64,000 bases of DNA from Natronincola peptidivorans. GTDB lineage: Bacteria; Bacillota; Clostridia; Peptostreptococcales; Natronincolaceae. This document shows positions 1 to 8,577 of this stretch, in pieces. Both the position numbers and the translations under genes were made by a program. The stretch spans positions 97,809 to 161,808 of the forward strand of contig NZ_FOHU01000008.1 in the NCBI RefSeq assembly GCF_900111615.1. Direction: 5' to 3'. Position 1 is the stretch's first letter. The number at the start of each line of letters is the position of its first letter. The notes beneath the pieces were generated by a model. The model worked only from the letters and a program-made list of their open reading frames with translations. It ran no database searches and was not told the origin of the DNA.

Positions 1-144
1 ACCTTCTATAGATAGTCCAACTGTATTGGCACCTGGATCAAATTTACCGTCTTCACCAGTTACATCATCTTTGAATTTAAGCAGATAGTTTCCATCCTCT
101 AGTGCATATACGTCCTTTGTTTTTCCCATATAAATTCTTTTCAT
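1..144 (-). CDS. purC: SAICAR synthetase (PurC-like), N-terminal fragment
   Basis: Only the first 48 codons are inside the window; the rest lies before base 1. The ATG (complement 142-144) follows an AAGGGAG ribosome-binding site. The N-terminus has a GKTKDVY motif, then [10 protein letters not shown] and FDPGANTVG. These match the ATP-binding start of the clostridial type of phosphoribosylaminoimidazole-succinocarboxamide synthase, which joins aspartate to CAIR in purine synthesis. A TATAAT box lies on the same strand about 50 bases upstream. The assignment rests on a short stretch, but the motif order is distinctive. Confidence 0.75.
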   Translation of the reverse strand, partial: MKRIYMGKTKDVYALEDGNYLLKFKDDVTGEDGKFDPGANTVGLSIEG

Positions 145-401
145 CCTTCTCAACTCCCTTATCGATATATAAAATCTTGTCTTTACTAATATCTATTATA
201 CACTATTTTGATCAAATTCCAAACGTTATTAGTGATTGATTAGTTATAGTTTGTAATAGCATATACATTTATGTAAATGTTTATATTTTAGTTCGGCATT
301 ATAACTTCAACTCATTTTTATAAACACTCCCTGACAGAAGGATGTTATAGTTTTTTATGCATCCTTTTCTGTGTTCTTTTTAGGTTAATTCTCTAATTAC
401 A
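145..401. other. intergenic region upstream of the purC-like gene
   Basis: This region holds a TATAAT -10 box for the purC-like gene on the minus strand (complement 195-200) with only a weak -35. It also holds an imperfect inverted repeat at 334-373 (ACAGAAGGATG pairing with CATCCTTTTCTGT) around a T-rich loop, possibly a second terminator behind the lipoprotein gene. No coding signal was seen. Confidence 0.4.
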
Positions 402-445
402 AACAAAAAACTGGAATTACTATTTTAAAAATAGTAATTCCAGTT
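402..445 (-). terminator. intrinsic terminator of the GerMN lipoprotein gene
   Basis: A perfect 18-bp inverted repeat (409-426 with 428-445) is followed on the minus strand by a T-rich tract. It lies 20 bases past the stop of the lipoprotein gene. Confidence 0.85.
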
Positions 446-464
446 GCCTTCAAACTTCAATTCT

Positions 465-1517
465 TTAATCTAGAGGGACTACATTTTCGTAATGTACTTG
501 GAAATACTCTCCCTCTTGTAGCTGAAAATGACCAGATTCATAAAGTGATCCGTCAAGGGTAATGACTACTTTTTCAACGCTAAAATTAAAACCTACAGTA
601 TTTACAATGCTTTGAATAGCTAATGATTCATATCCGGCACCCAAATTCATTTCAGTAACAAAGTTATCTGATAAATCCACCACAACCAACTCTTCCTCAG
701 GATTATAGGAAAAAGACTGCAATGTAATATTTTCTGTAAATACTGGCAGTATAGACCCATTAGGAGCCCTTTGTAGATGTTCTATATAGGTAGGTCTAAT
801 TTCATCATTGGTTTGAAAAGGGATGTCAAAATCTTTATAAACCAATTGCTCATTTTCAAAATCAGGATAATAACAACGAAGTACATAGGTAACATCGGTA
901 TCCTCTTGAATGTTCTCTAGTGTTGTAATTACTTCATCTTCCTGGGTTTGAAAAATAGAAAGTACCATACCTAAACCTTCGACATAATAAGTTTTTGTCT
1001 GGGTTTCTTCGTTACCTTCTGTTGTCACTTCTAAAGCTTCATAATTGCCAGAGGGGGTTTCAATGGCAACATTGATTCCTGTTATTTCCCTTCTTCTCCC
1101 ATCAGGCAGCTGCCAATTTGTGCCTACCTCTATAGGTTCCATTAAAAGGATTTCTCCTTCTTTAGCAAAGTTTGCATTGGTATAATCTGATAAGTTATAG
1201 ACTTCTCCTCGGCTGAACAATAGCTTTAAAGTCCCGTCCTGATATTCCAGTATTTGTACCACAGTTGTTCCAGTGGAATGATTGCGAACTTGGGCTCTCC
1301 TATTACGAATAAAATCAAAATAGGTTTCCCTCTCTGCAAACTCCATCCCAATTCCTTCATAGGTTAAATAGGTGTTTTCTAAGAAGGGATAATAATCCTC
1401 AATGGTGATTGTGACTTCATCAGGCTCATCTGCTGGAGGAGCTTCGGGCTGTGGAGCTTCAACTTGACATGCTACAAGGAAACTTAAAGCCAATAGTAAG
1501 ATACCTAGTTTTTTCAC
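465..1517 (-). CDS. GerMN-domain lipoprotein
   Basis: This 350-residue protein starts with a lipoprotein signal peptide: KK, a hydrophobic stretch, then the lipobox LVAC with the lipidated Cys at residue 17. A Pro/Glu-rich linker follows. The middle (about 40-205) is an unassigned beta-rich region. Residues about 210-348 fit the GerMN (sporulation/germination) domain, with the PNGSILPVF, VVDLSDNF and Thr-rich TVGFNF segments in the expected order. The start is GTG with AGGAGG 8 bases upstream. It is probably anchored on the outer face of the membrane. Its exact role is unknown; GerMN proteins act in spore germination or as general envelope lipoproteins. Confidence 0.8.
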   Translation of the reverse strand: MKKLGILLLALSFLVACQVEAPQPEAPPADEPDEVTITIEDYYPFLENTYLTYEGIGMEFAERETYFDFIRNRRAQVRNHSTGTTVVQILEYQDGTLKLLFSRGEVYNLSDYTNANFAKEGEILLMEPIEVGTNWQLPDGRRREITGINVAIETPSGNYEALEVTTEGNEETQTKTYYVEGLGMVLSIFQTQEDEVITTLENIQEDTDVTYVLRCYYPDFENEQLVYKDFDIPFQTNDEIRPTYIEHLQRAPNGSILPVFTENITLQSFSYNPEEELVVVDLSDNFVTEMNLGAGYESLAIQSIVNTVGFNFSVEKVVITLDGSLYESGHFQLQEGEYFQVHYENVVPLD

Positions 1518-1672
1518 ATCTTTACCTCCTACTCTTTTTAGAAATTACTATATCTCCATCTTAGCAACTTGTATATTTGTTAAAACGCCCAATTGTTGTT
1601 AGACTCTATACTTATATAGCTGGGTGCTACATATTATATGGAATTACCGATTAATTATGCTTATCAATCTAT

Positions 1673-2410
1673 TTATCCTTCAAAAGTCCTCCCTTTTACA
1701 ACAGCATCTTCTAAAGACATACCTGTAAAACACTGGGCAGGTAGAAGCCTTCCACTCTTTTTGTCATCTAAAAAAGCCCCAACAACGATTCCTGGAATAC
1801 TACTTTCTATTGAATTAGGTGCATTAGGCCCCCCTAAGTCGGTTCTACACCAGCCTGGATCCGTTAAATTGATCATAACGTCAGTCCCCTCCAGCTTTGT
1901 CCCCAAATCCTTTGTAAATTTATCAAGGGCTGCTTTACTGGCTGAATAGCCTGCCTGCTCTGGTTCATCCTTGATTCCGCTGGTGGTATTGATAACTCGC
2001 CCAAAACCTCTTTGGATCATTTTGGGAATCAAACGATAACAAATGGTGGCGACAGCAATAAAGTTGATACGAAAGCTCAAATCAAAATCTTCCATTGGAG
2101 TTTTCCAATAATCTGTTCTATAAGCGATTTGTACCGCAGCATTATTAAAAATAATGTCTATAGGAATTCTCATAGCTTCAATTTCATCCAGCATAGCCAC
2201 TACCTCCTGATGATTGGCAAGCTCTGCTTGTACACAATAAGCCTCAACACCTAATGCTTTTACCTCTTCTTCTACCTTTTTTGTGTGTTCTAGCTTTCTA
2301 CTATGTAAAATAAGGTTGCAACCATGCCTTGCCATAAAAACTGCTGTCTCATAGCCTAGCCCCCTACTTGCACCCGTAATCAATGCCCATCTCCCTCTTA
2401 CATCTACCAT
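1673..2410 (-). CDS. short-chain dehydrogenase/reductase (SDR)
   Basis: A 245-residue classical SDR that should use NAD(P)(H) to oxidise or reduce an unidentified alcohol/ketone. The Rossmann motif TGASRGLG is near residue 12, NNAA stands for the usual NNAG near residue 90, and the catalytic Ser and YSASK pair (Tyr/Lys) follow. The ATG at complement 2408-2410 is preferred over an in-frame TTG six bases upstream because it is better spaced from AGGAGGAG. It follows the aminotransferase gene on the same strand but a terminator separates them, so it is probably transcribed alone. Confidence 0.85.
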   Translation of the reverse strand: MVDVRGRWALITGASRGLGYETAVFMARHGCNLILHSRKLEHTKKVEEEVKALGVEAYCVQAELANHQEVVAMLDEIEAMRIPIDIIFNNAAVQIAYRTDYWKTPMEDFDLSFRINFIAVATICYRLIPKMIQRGFGRVINTTSGIKDEPEQAGYSASKAALDKFTKDLGTKLEGTDVMINLTDPGWCRTDLGGPNAPNSIESSIPGIVVGAFLDDKKSGRLLPAQCFTGMSLEDAVVKGRTFEG

Positions 2411-2478
2411 AATCAACTCTCCTCCTACCTTTTTTTATAATAATACCATAAATATAAGACTTTCTCTCAGTTATGATA

Positions 2479-2526
2479 AAACAGACAGTAAAGTTTATTA
2501 TTTCTATTAAACCCTTCTGTCTGTTT
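2479..2526 (-). terminator. terminator after the aminotransferase gene
   Basis: AAACAGACAG (2479-2488) pairs with CTGTCTGTTT (2517-2526), and inner bases can extend the stem. It begins 5 bases past the aminotransferase stop and is followed by TTTTATC on the minus strand. Confidence 0.7.
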
Positions 2527-2530
2527 AGAT

Positions 2531-3739
2531 TTATAGTTTAGAGGAAAGTAAATTTCCTAGTTTCTCAATGCCAATTCTGATTCTATCTGGAGTAACACCC
2601 CCAAAGCTAATTCTCATACAGTTATTTCCCTTTCCTCCTCCTTCAGCAAAAAAGCTCTCACCTGCTACATAGGATACCTTCACCTCTGGATTTGTACTGG
2701 ATTCAATCAGCAATTCAGTTGTATTAATACCTCCTGGTAACTCTGCCCATGTGAAGAGCCCACCATCCGGGAAAATTCTTTTGGTTTCCTTTGGGAAAAA
2801 CTCATCAATGCATTCTATCATAGTATCTCTTCTCTCCCGGTATAAGTCACAGATTTTTTTAAGATGAGCTGGATAATATCCCCGTTTAAAGAATTCTGCG
2901 CAGATTACTTGTACTAATGTAGATGTGTGAGAGTTGGTTGCTGTCTTTGCATCAAACAGCTTAGCCGTCACTTCATCATTGGCTAAAACGTAACCAAGTC
3001 TGCTGCCTGGTGAAAAAATCTTAGAGAAGCTATTTGCCATAATGGTATGTCCAGTTTTGTCGAAGGCTTTAATAGGCAACAAATCTTTCCCGCTGTAACG
3101 GATATCTCGATATGGATCATCCTCTAAAATAATGATATCGTAATTGCTCCCTAGTTCAGCGATTTTTTGTCTTCTATCTAATGATAGGGTCCTGCCGGTA
3201 GGATTCTGAAAGGTAGGGATGACATAAATCATTTTGGGTTTATATTTCAAAATTTTTGCTTCTAAATCCTCAGGAACCATACCATTGTCATCCATATCTA
3301 CAGCAATACATTTTGCTTGAAACATCTCAAATATTTCTACAGCCTGAACAAAGGTAGGTGATTCCACCAAAATCACATCACCAGGATCAACATATAGCTG
3401 ACATGTCAAGTTAATGGGCTCCAAACCACCATTAGTAATCAAAATATTATCAACCTTTCCTTTTACACCCTTAGGTGCCAGCAGCTCATGCAGGATAGCC
3501 TCTCTAAGATCCATTAAACCCATAACGTTTCCGTATTGCAGAGCTTCTACTCCCCTTTTGTCCGTCCTCATAACTTCATTTGTTATTTCACGAATAATAT
3601 CAATAGGCAAAGCTTCTTTTGCAGGAGCGCCCCCACCAAAAGATATAATTTCAGGATCATTCATCGCACCAAATAAATTTCGAATAGCTAATGCAGATTT
3701 CTCCATTGTCTTCATACGCTGTGCAAATTTCGCCATCAT
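2531..3739 (-). CDS. PLP-dependent class I/II aminotransferase (2-aminoadipate/MocR-core type)
   Basis: A 402-residue fold-type I aminotransferase. FGGGAPAKEALP marks the N-terminal substrate arm. NPTGRTLS lies in the middle, followed by the ILEDDPYRD segment (PLP-binding Asp, Tyr) and NSFSKIFSPGSRLGY with the Schiff-base Lys. This pattern groups it with the LysN / 2-aminoadipate aminotransferase and MocR-core family; there is no HTH domain. The likely role is transamination of a branched or aromatic amino acid, substrate not readable. ATG-ATG doublet start with GGGGG just upstream. A TTGACA with TATAAT at an over-long 21-bp spacing lies upstream on the same strand. Confidence 0.85.
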   Translation of the reverse strand: MMAKFAQRMKTMEKSALAIRNLFGAMNDPEIISFGGGAPAKEALPIDIIREITNEVMRTDKRGVEALQYGNVMGLMDLREAILHELLAPKGVKGKVDNILITNGGLEPINLTCQLYVDPGDVILVESPTFVQAVEIFEMFQAKCIAVDMDDNGMVPEDLEAKILKYKPKMIYVIPTFQNPTGRTLSLDRRQKIAELGSNYDIIILEDDPYRDIRYSGKDLLPIKAFDKTGHTIMANSFSKIFSPGSRLGYVLANDEVTAKLFDAKTATNSHTSTLVQVICAEFFKRGYYPAHLKKICDLYRERRDTMIECIDEFFPKETKRIFPDGGLFTWAELPGGINTTELLIESSTNPEVKVSYVAGESFFAEGGGKGNNCMRISFGGVTPDRIRIGIEKLGNLLSSKL

Positions 3740-3944
3740 AAGCCCCCATTTCTTTTCATGTTTTCAGTAAACAGAATAACTCATAAAAAATATTTAAACC
3801 ACAATTATTTCTATACATACATTATACACAAAATCATCTTATTGTGGTGTCAAGATTTTTGTCTATTGTTTCTTCTTCTGAAATTGTTCATTTTAATGTC
3901 AAAAACGAAGTTCATGTTGAAGGGCAAGATACTATAGAAGGATA

Positions 3945-3974
3945 AGAGGAACTGGTTCTTATCCCAGTTCCTCT
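3945..3974 (-). terminator. hairpin after the MerR/TipAS gene
   Basis: AGAGGAACTGG (3945-3955) pairs with CCAGTTCCTCT (3964-3974) just past the stop of the MerR-family gene. The following T-tract on the minus strand is weak, so termination is inferred. Confidence 0.5.
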
Positions 3975-3985
3975 ATATTTCTTTA

Positions 3986-4756
3986 TTATGATTTTTTACC
4001 TTTAGTGTAAATAACAATAGCATCCCTTAGAAACTCTGCTGCACCTGTTTGTTCTGCATCATAATAGGCTGCAAACCTCTCATCTGCCACATACATTTCA
4101 GCTAAGCTTCTATGAGCCTCCGCATTGTAATAGCCCCAGCACATACTAATCCAATCCTTATGGAGTCTGGCTGTTTCTTGAGCTAAGTCACTTGCAGGAT
4201 TACCATCTTTATAAGCTTCTGCTAGCTTAGACTTGATTTGTTTTTCAAGCTCCACCATTTTTTCATACTCTTCCTTTGACAGGTTTCTGAAGGCTTCCTT
4301 TGACCTATTCACCGCTTCTTCTCCATATTTTTCTCTAACCTCTTTACCATATTTCTTTTCATTGTCATCTATTAGCTTTTTCTTAAAGCCTTCAAATTTT
4401 TCTTTGTCATTCATGACTATACTCCTTTCTCTTGAAGCAATTGTCCTTTCAACATTTTTAATCAAAAGATCTAGCTGCATCCTTTTTTCAAGAAGCTTTT
4501 TCTGATGTTCAGCCAGTGCTGCTAAAGCGTCAAAGTTAGGATCTGTTATGATATCCTTGATTCCTTCTAAACTTACGCCCAACTCTCTGTAAAAAAGTAT
4601 TTGCTGCAGTCTATCCACTTCTGTTTTGCCATAAATACGATAGCCTGATGAATTGATTCTTGCCGGCTTAAGAAGTTCAATTTCATCATAGTACCTTAAT
4701 GTTCGTGAACTGACACCTGCTATCTGGGCTAACTGCTGCACTGTATATTCCATCAT
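3986..4756 (-). CDS. MerR-family regulator with C-terminal TipAS ligand domain
   Basis: A 256-residue two-domain regulator. Residues 1-70 are a MerR winged helix (VQQLAQIAGVSSRTLRYYDE, then the wing SGYRIY). Residues about 75-110 form the coiled-coil dimer helix. Residues about 120-252 match the TipAS drug-recognition domain (FEGFKKKLIDDNEKKYG, GNPASD, and the closing YYDAEQTGAAEFLRDAI). TipA-type proteins bind thiopeptides or other multidrug ligands and activate genes through 19-bp-spaced promoters; its own promoter has that spacing. The second ATG of the MM doublet has the better spacing to AGGAGG. Neighbouring targets are not obvious, so autoregulation is the only control that can be read. 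Confidence 0.9.
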   Translation of the reverse strand: MMEYTVQQLAQIAGVSSRTLRYYDEIELLKPARINSSGYRIYGKTEVDRLQQILFYRELGVSLEGIKDIITDPNFDALAALAEHQKKLLEKRMQLDLLIKNVERTIASRERSIVMNDKEKFEGFKKKLIDDNEKKYGKEVREKYGEEAVNRSKEAFRNLSKEEYEKMVELEKQIKSKLAEAYKDGNPASDLAQETARLHKDWISMCWGYYNAEAHRSLAEMYVADERFAAYYDAEQTGAAEFLRDAIVIYTKGKKS

Positions 4757-4775
4757 TCCACCTCCTGATAAATTA

Positions 4776-4806
4776 AGAGTACACCTTTACCCTACGTTAA
4801 TGTCAA
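4776..4806 (-). promoter_or_regulatory. MerR-type promoter with 19-bp spacer
   Basis: On the minus strand TTGACA (complement 4801-4806) and TACTCT (complement 4776-4781) are separated by exactly 19 bp. The spacer has partial dyad symmetry. Over-long 19-20 bp spacers that need DNA distortion are the hallmark of MerR-controlled promoters. It sits directly upstream of the MerR/TipAS gene. Confidence 0.75.
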
Positions 4807-4843
4807 GGAGTATTTTTAAAAAAAGTAAATTTTTTTATCTTGT

Positions 4844-5515
4844 TTAATGCCTTTCACTATAAGGCTTTGCAAAACGGTCCTGATAAACCTTGTTCTTTTT
4901 CAATTGACTGTTCCAATAATAATTGGTGATACCAGTTTTTGAAAGTATACTAAAACATTGGGCTGCAAAATTGCTCATCTTTTCTCTACCTGCAATTTTT
5001 TTTACGATCTCTACATTAAATTGATTTTCAAGCAGTAAACTATTGCCCAACTGGTTGAAAAGCTTTCTTTTCTTCTTTGTCATGGAAGAAGACATTGAGC
5101 GAATTCCTTCACTACTGCCCATAATCACAGTCCCCATATATTTTGCATCCAGCTCCTCCGCCAACCATTGGAGGTATTTTTCAACAAATCTTGATTGATG
5201 TGCTTCTGGGAAACCCGAATGTACCACAAACCCTAGCTTTAATCCTGACAAGGATTTTCTTAAGGGTTCAAGTGCTTCAAAAAAAGCCATGACAATCCCC
5301 GGCATGCAATCAGTATACAAGGGAAAAACTATCAGTGCAGTATCGGATGCTTGGATTCTGCTGATATAACTTTGATGATTCTGAGTTTTGTTTAGATAGA
5401 GTAAATCTATAGGGTTATCTGCCTCTTGCTGCAATCCTTCAATCAGCCATTGAATGATGACTTCAGAATTACTGTTCTTTCCTCTTGGTGAACCATTAAA
5501 GATGACTAATTGCAT
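4844..5515 (-). CDS. flavodoxin-fold NAD(P)H-dependent oxidoreductase
   Basis: A 223-residue protein beginning with a beta-strand and the FMN phosphate loop NGSPRGKNSNSE, typical of NADPH-dependent FMN reductases and flavodoxin-like quinone reductases. Next come the FPLYTDCMPGIV strand-loop and the GFVVHSGFPEA segment. It probably binds FMN and moves electrons to an unknown acceptor. The start overlaps the end of the upstream flavoprotein gene by 20 bases, so the two are translated from one message. A strong GGAGGAGG site lies 7 bases before its ATG. Third gene of a TetR-flavoprotein-flavoprotein operon. Confidence 0.8.
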   Translation of the reverse strand: MQLVIFNGSPRGKNSNSEVIIQWLIEGLQQEADNPIDLLYLNKTQNHQSYISRIQASDTALIVFPLYTDCMPGIVMAFFEALEPLRKSLSGLKLGFVVHSGFPEAHQSRFVEKYLQWLAEELDAKYMGTVIMGSSEGIRSMSSSMTKKKRKLFNQLGNSLLLENQFNVEIVKKIAGREKMSNFAAQCFSILSKTGITNYYWNSQLKKNKVYQDRFAKPYSERH

Positions 5516-6047
5516 AATCTACCTCCTCCATATTTCCATCAGATAAAATAGAAAAAGCAAGTTCTGTCTTCATATTAATTGCCAGTCGTTGATAGATACT
5601 GGTAATCATATCATAGCTATCCTTTCCATAGGATATTCTGTCTACAAGAATCAATCCCAATTTAGGATATTGATCATATCTTTTGATGTGGTGACACTCT
5701 CCATTAAAAATTCCGATGTAAGGGTGAAGAAGAGGTATCATCTTGTCATTCACCTTTTTTATATTTGCACTTACAAATCCCATATGGACAGGGGAAACAA
5801 AAACAGTAAGATGGGAGTTAATCATACTCTTAAGCAGTCTAGGCATTTCATCCTCCTGTATACATCTCCCTGGTGTCTTTACCCAACAGCTCCAACACCC
5901 GCAGCAATAATTTATGTCCATATTTCTAAGGTCAAAGCATTCAAATTCAATATTAGCTTTATTCTTGTTTAGTATTACTTCTAACTCATGCTCCAATGTC
6001 AAATAACTGTTATCAGACATCCCATTTATGATGGTGATTCTTTTCAC
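5496..6047 (-). CDS. iron-sulfur-flavoprotein-like flavodoxin family protein
   Basis: A 183-residue flavodoxin-fold protein. The FMN loop near the N-terminus is degenerate (NGMSDNSY). A cysteine cluster near residues 53-69, CCGCWSCWVKTPGRC, resembles the compact CxxCxxCx(n)C motif of clostridial and archaeal iron-sulfur flavoproteins. The GTG start (complement 6045-6047) follows GGGAGGG, and its G is also the last base of the upstream TetR gene's TAG stop. That implies tight translational coupling. A longer reading from ATG at 6074 would ignore this ribosome-binding site. Likely an FMN/[4Fe-4S] electron-transfer protein under the adjacent TetR repressor. Confidence 0.75.
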   Translation of the reverse strand: MKRITIINGMSDNSYLTLEHELEVILNKNKANIEFECFDLRNMDINYCCGCWSCWVKTPGRCIQEDEMPRLLKSMINSHLTVFVSPVHMGFVSANIKKVNDKMIPLLHPYIGIFNGECHHIKRYDQYPKLGLILVDRISYGKDSYDMITSIYQRLAINMKTELAFSILSDGNMEEVDYAISHL

Positions 6048-6652
6048 TATAATCCCTCCCTTTTTCTGTGGCACTTTAGATATTCTTGAAGCTTTCCTCT
6101 TCTAAGGGCAGTTCCTCCTATAATATCCCCTCCAATATTCCCCAGGGCTTTGATAAAGTAATCCTGAGATGTATCCTCCAGCATGTCAGCACAAATGAAG
6201 GATGCCAGACCATGGGTATATACTGTCAGCTTCTCTAGTATTTCTTTAAGGTCTTCTTCTAGGATTTTAAGGCTTGCTTCTTTCTTCATTTGTATTAGAT
6301 TTTTTCTGGTAAACTCCTCTAGAATGTTTTGATATGTATTACTTTCAATGAAAAGAGTCCTATAGATGAACCTGTATTCCTTTGCAAACTCCAGCATACC
6401 TACGCCAATATTTAAAAAATAGTCTTGCGTGTACTCCTTCTCGGTATATTTCAAAAGCAGCTGCAATGACTTTTCTAAAAGGATATCTTTCAACTCATCT
6501 ATACTGTTAAAGCTAGTATAGACGGGTGCAGTGGAACACTTTAGCTTGGCTGCAATTTTTCTGGCTGAGACTCCTGCCATACCCTCCTCTTTAAATACTT
6601 TGAAGGCTGCTTCGATAATATCATCTTTTGTAAAAACGATTTGTTTTGGCAT
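6047..6652 (-). CDS. TetR/AcrR-family transcriptional regulator
   Basis: A 201-residue TetR-type repressor. The N-terminal HTH covers residues 8-52, with the recognition helix in CSTAPVYTSFNSIDELKD and the usual FKEEGMAGVSARKIA before it. The rest is an all-helical ligand/dimer domain with no readable ligand. AGGAGGAG precedes its ATG. It is the first gene of a three-gene operon with two flavodoxin-type proteins and has a palindromic operator between its -10 and its start. It therefore probably represses itself and the flavoproteins until an electrophile, quinone or nitro compound binds. Confidence 0.88.
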   Translation of the reverse strand: MPKQIVFTKDDIIEAAFKVFKEEGMAGVSARKIAAKLKCSTAPVYTSFNSIDELKDILLEKSLQLLLKYTEKEYTQDYFLNIGVGMLEFAKEYRFIYRTLFIESNTYQNILEEFTRKNLIQMKKEASLKILEEDLKEILEKLTVYTHGLASFICADMLEDTSQDYFIKALGNIGGDIIGGTALRRGKLQEYLKCHRKREGL

Positions 6653-6669
6653 AGCTCCTCCTTTTAAAG

Positions 6670-6695
6670 TAACATGCGTTTTATTACACGTGTTA
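6670..6695. promoter_or_regulatory. palindromic operator of the TetR-flavoprotein operon
   Basis: A 26-bp dyad made of 10-bp half-sites (plus strand TAACATGCGT and ACACGTGTTA) around a 6-bp centre. It abuts the -10 box of the operon promoter and lies before the TetR ribosome-binding site, as expected for autorepression. Confidence 0.6.
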
Positions 6696-6723
6696 TTTTA
6701 TAGTGTAATAGTATTATTGTCAA
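6695..6723 (-). promoter_or_regulatory. sigma-A promoter of the TetR-flavoprotein operon
   Basis: TTGACA (complement 6718-6723), a 17-bp spacer, then TAAAAT (complement 6695-6700). Near-consensus housekeeping promoter. Confidence 0.75.
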
Positions 6724-6861
6724 TATTTTCTAGTAAAAAAATAACAATAACTTTTCTTTTTGTAATCCAACAGCTGCAAATTTACGCCTATTATCAAAAA
6801 AAACTTGATATCGAAGATAAATATATGCTATATTTAAATAAAAAAGGGCGAGTGGTCTTTT

Positions 6862-7440
6862 ATGCAAGTGTTAAAGGATGAAATTAGAAGTAGAATAATT
6901 GAAGCAGCTACCGAGGAATTTTTAGCATTTGGATTTCAGCTTACATCTACAAGGAAAATCATATCCAAGGCTAAAATCAGTAAAGGAAATCTTTATAACT
7001 ATTTTAATAGTAAAGAGGAGCTTTTCTATACCATCACCTCTCCAGTGTATGATTACTTAAACTCAACTATGGAGAAAACCTTTGATCATGGTGAAACAGA
7101 GAAATTTAACCCTATTGCAATACACACATTAGCTGTTACTCTTGGAGAAATGCTGTCTCATTACCAGAAGCAATTTATCATTCTTATGACTAAAAGCGAA
7201 GGTACTAAGTATGCTAACTTTAAGGATCAGCTTATAGATAAGCTCTCAGAACACTTTCTTAATAGTAATAGGAGCAGTAATAATAATGAAGAATTAGATT
7301 TGTTAATGAAAATTGTTGCTGCTAATTTTATTGGTGCCCTGATTGAAATTGCTAAAGAATATAAGGATAGAGAATGGGCCATGAATAATGTAGAATTATA
7401 TTTTAAATATCATTTTAATGGGATTCAGCAGTTTTTTTAA
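6862..7440 (+). CDS. TetR/AcrR-family transcriptional regulator
   Basis: A 192-residue TetR regulator transcribed divergently from the previous TetR operon. The HTH spans residues 8-53 (EFLAFGFQLTSTRKII, then ISKGNLYNYFNSKEELF). The C-terminal part is helical and resembles no ligand domain I recognise. The ribosome-binding site is weak (GGGCGAG). It precedes an EFR1-type flavoprotein and a methyltransferase on the same strand and probably controls them. Ligand unknown. Confidence 0.85.
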   Translation: MQVLKDEIRSRIIEAATEEFLAFGFQLTSTRKIISKAKISKGNLYNYFNSKEELFYTITSPVYDYLNSTMEKTFDHGETEKFNPIAIHTLAVTLGEMLSHYQKQFIILMTKSEGTKYANFKDQLIDKLSEHFLNSNRSSNNNEELDLLMKIVAANFIGALIEIAKEYKDREWAMNNVELYFKYHFNGIQQFF

Positions 7441-7599
7441 TTTTTTTTATTCAATAAAGACCAATCGCTCGCTAATCCTATGGAAGGAGGCTATGATGAT
7501 ATAAGCTCTTTAGAATACATACTTATCATCCGTTTTTCCCATTTTATTTTTTATTTTAATAACGGGCGTTAGTTCGTTTATCGTTTGGGAGGAGATTTT

Positions 7600-8508
7600 A
7601 TGAAAATTGTAATTGTAGTTTTTAGTCCAGGAGGACACACAAAGAAAGTGGCAGAGATCATTAAAGAAAGCATGGAGAAAAAAAGTGTTGCCGTTGAAAT
7701 CATTGACACAACCGGCAAGGCTATTTTTGATAATTCTCGTAGTATTCAAGCTTATTTAAAAAGTGTAATACCGCCCCATGATATATTGATGGTCGGTGCT
7801 CCTGTCTATGCCCACCACTTTCACTATAATGTCTTAAGCATTATAGATGCACTTCCTTCTCCAGGAAATGGATGGGGAAAATTCTCAATACCATTTGTAA
7901 CCTATGGTACCATTAATTCAGGTATTTCCTTATATGAGGCAGGTAATCATTTGAATAAAACCGGAAGAAAAAACATATTTGCTTTAAAAATTGATTCTTT
8001 TCATGTAATGTCAAGATTTCTATCGACTACTATTAATGAAGGTAAACCTGGAAAGGAAATTGAACCTTTGATGAATGAATTAGCAGATAAAATAATAAGC
8101 CTAGATATTTCACAAGCTGATAAGATAATTGACATATTGCCTAAGCTTAACTATCAAAAACTAACATGCAAAATAAAAGCAAATACGATTTTTAGAGAAA
8201 AATTTTTTCAAGATAGGATATATCCACAGCTTTCATTCAACAAAGAAAAGTGTGTTTGTTGCCAAAAATGCATTAAGAAATGCCCTGTGCAGAGACTTTT
8301 ACTAGCTGAAGATGGATTAGACATATTGAAAGGCAATCCAGCTTGTATTCATTGTGGGGAATGTATTCATGCATGTGAATTTTCAGCACTTGACTTTAAG
8401 ACAGATGAGGCTAGCAAAGCTAAATGGAATAAAGTATTTAATCAAGCTATTAAAGGTAAAGGAATATTGCCATCAAATGAGTTCCCAAAAACTGTATTAT
8501 ATTATTAA
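7600..8508 (+). CDS. EFR1-type flavodoxin/ferredoxin fusion protein
   Basis: A 302-residue protein with an N-terminal flavodoxin fold (VFSPGGHTKKVAE FMN loop, VGAPVYAHHFH) and a C-terminal two-cluster ferredoxin domain. The Cys motifs are CVCCQKCIKKCP near residues 216-228 and CIHCGECIHACEF near 249-261, so it should carry FMN and two [4Fe-4S] clusters. Family members are single-chain electron-transfer proteins of anaerobes. The ATG at 7600 follows GGGAGGAG at ideal spacing; an in-frame TTG at 7585 is ignored. It lies between a TetR gene and a methyltransferase, suggesting redox or arsenical/toxin stress, which is inference only. Confidence 0.85.
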   Translation: MKIVIVVFSPGGHTKKVAEIIKESMEKKSVAVEIIDTTGKAIFDNSRSIQAYLKSVIPPHDILMVGAPVYAHHFHYNVLSIIDALPSPGNGWGKFSIPFVTYGTINSGISLYEAGNHLNKTGRKNIFALKIDSFHVMSRFLSTTINEGKPGKEIEPLMNELADKIISLDISQADKIIDILPKLNYQKLTCKIKANTIFREKFFQDRIYPQLSFNKEKCVCCQKCIKKCPVQRLLLAEDGLDILKGNPACIHCGECIHACEFSALDFKTDEASKAKWNKVFNQAIKGKGILPSNEFPKTVLYY

Positions 8509-8577
8509 GGTCTGCAAGTATTTTCATCAGATGCTACGCTTGTAACTTTGATAGATTATGGAAGGGAGAAGGAGTAT

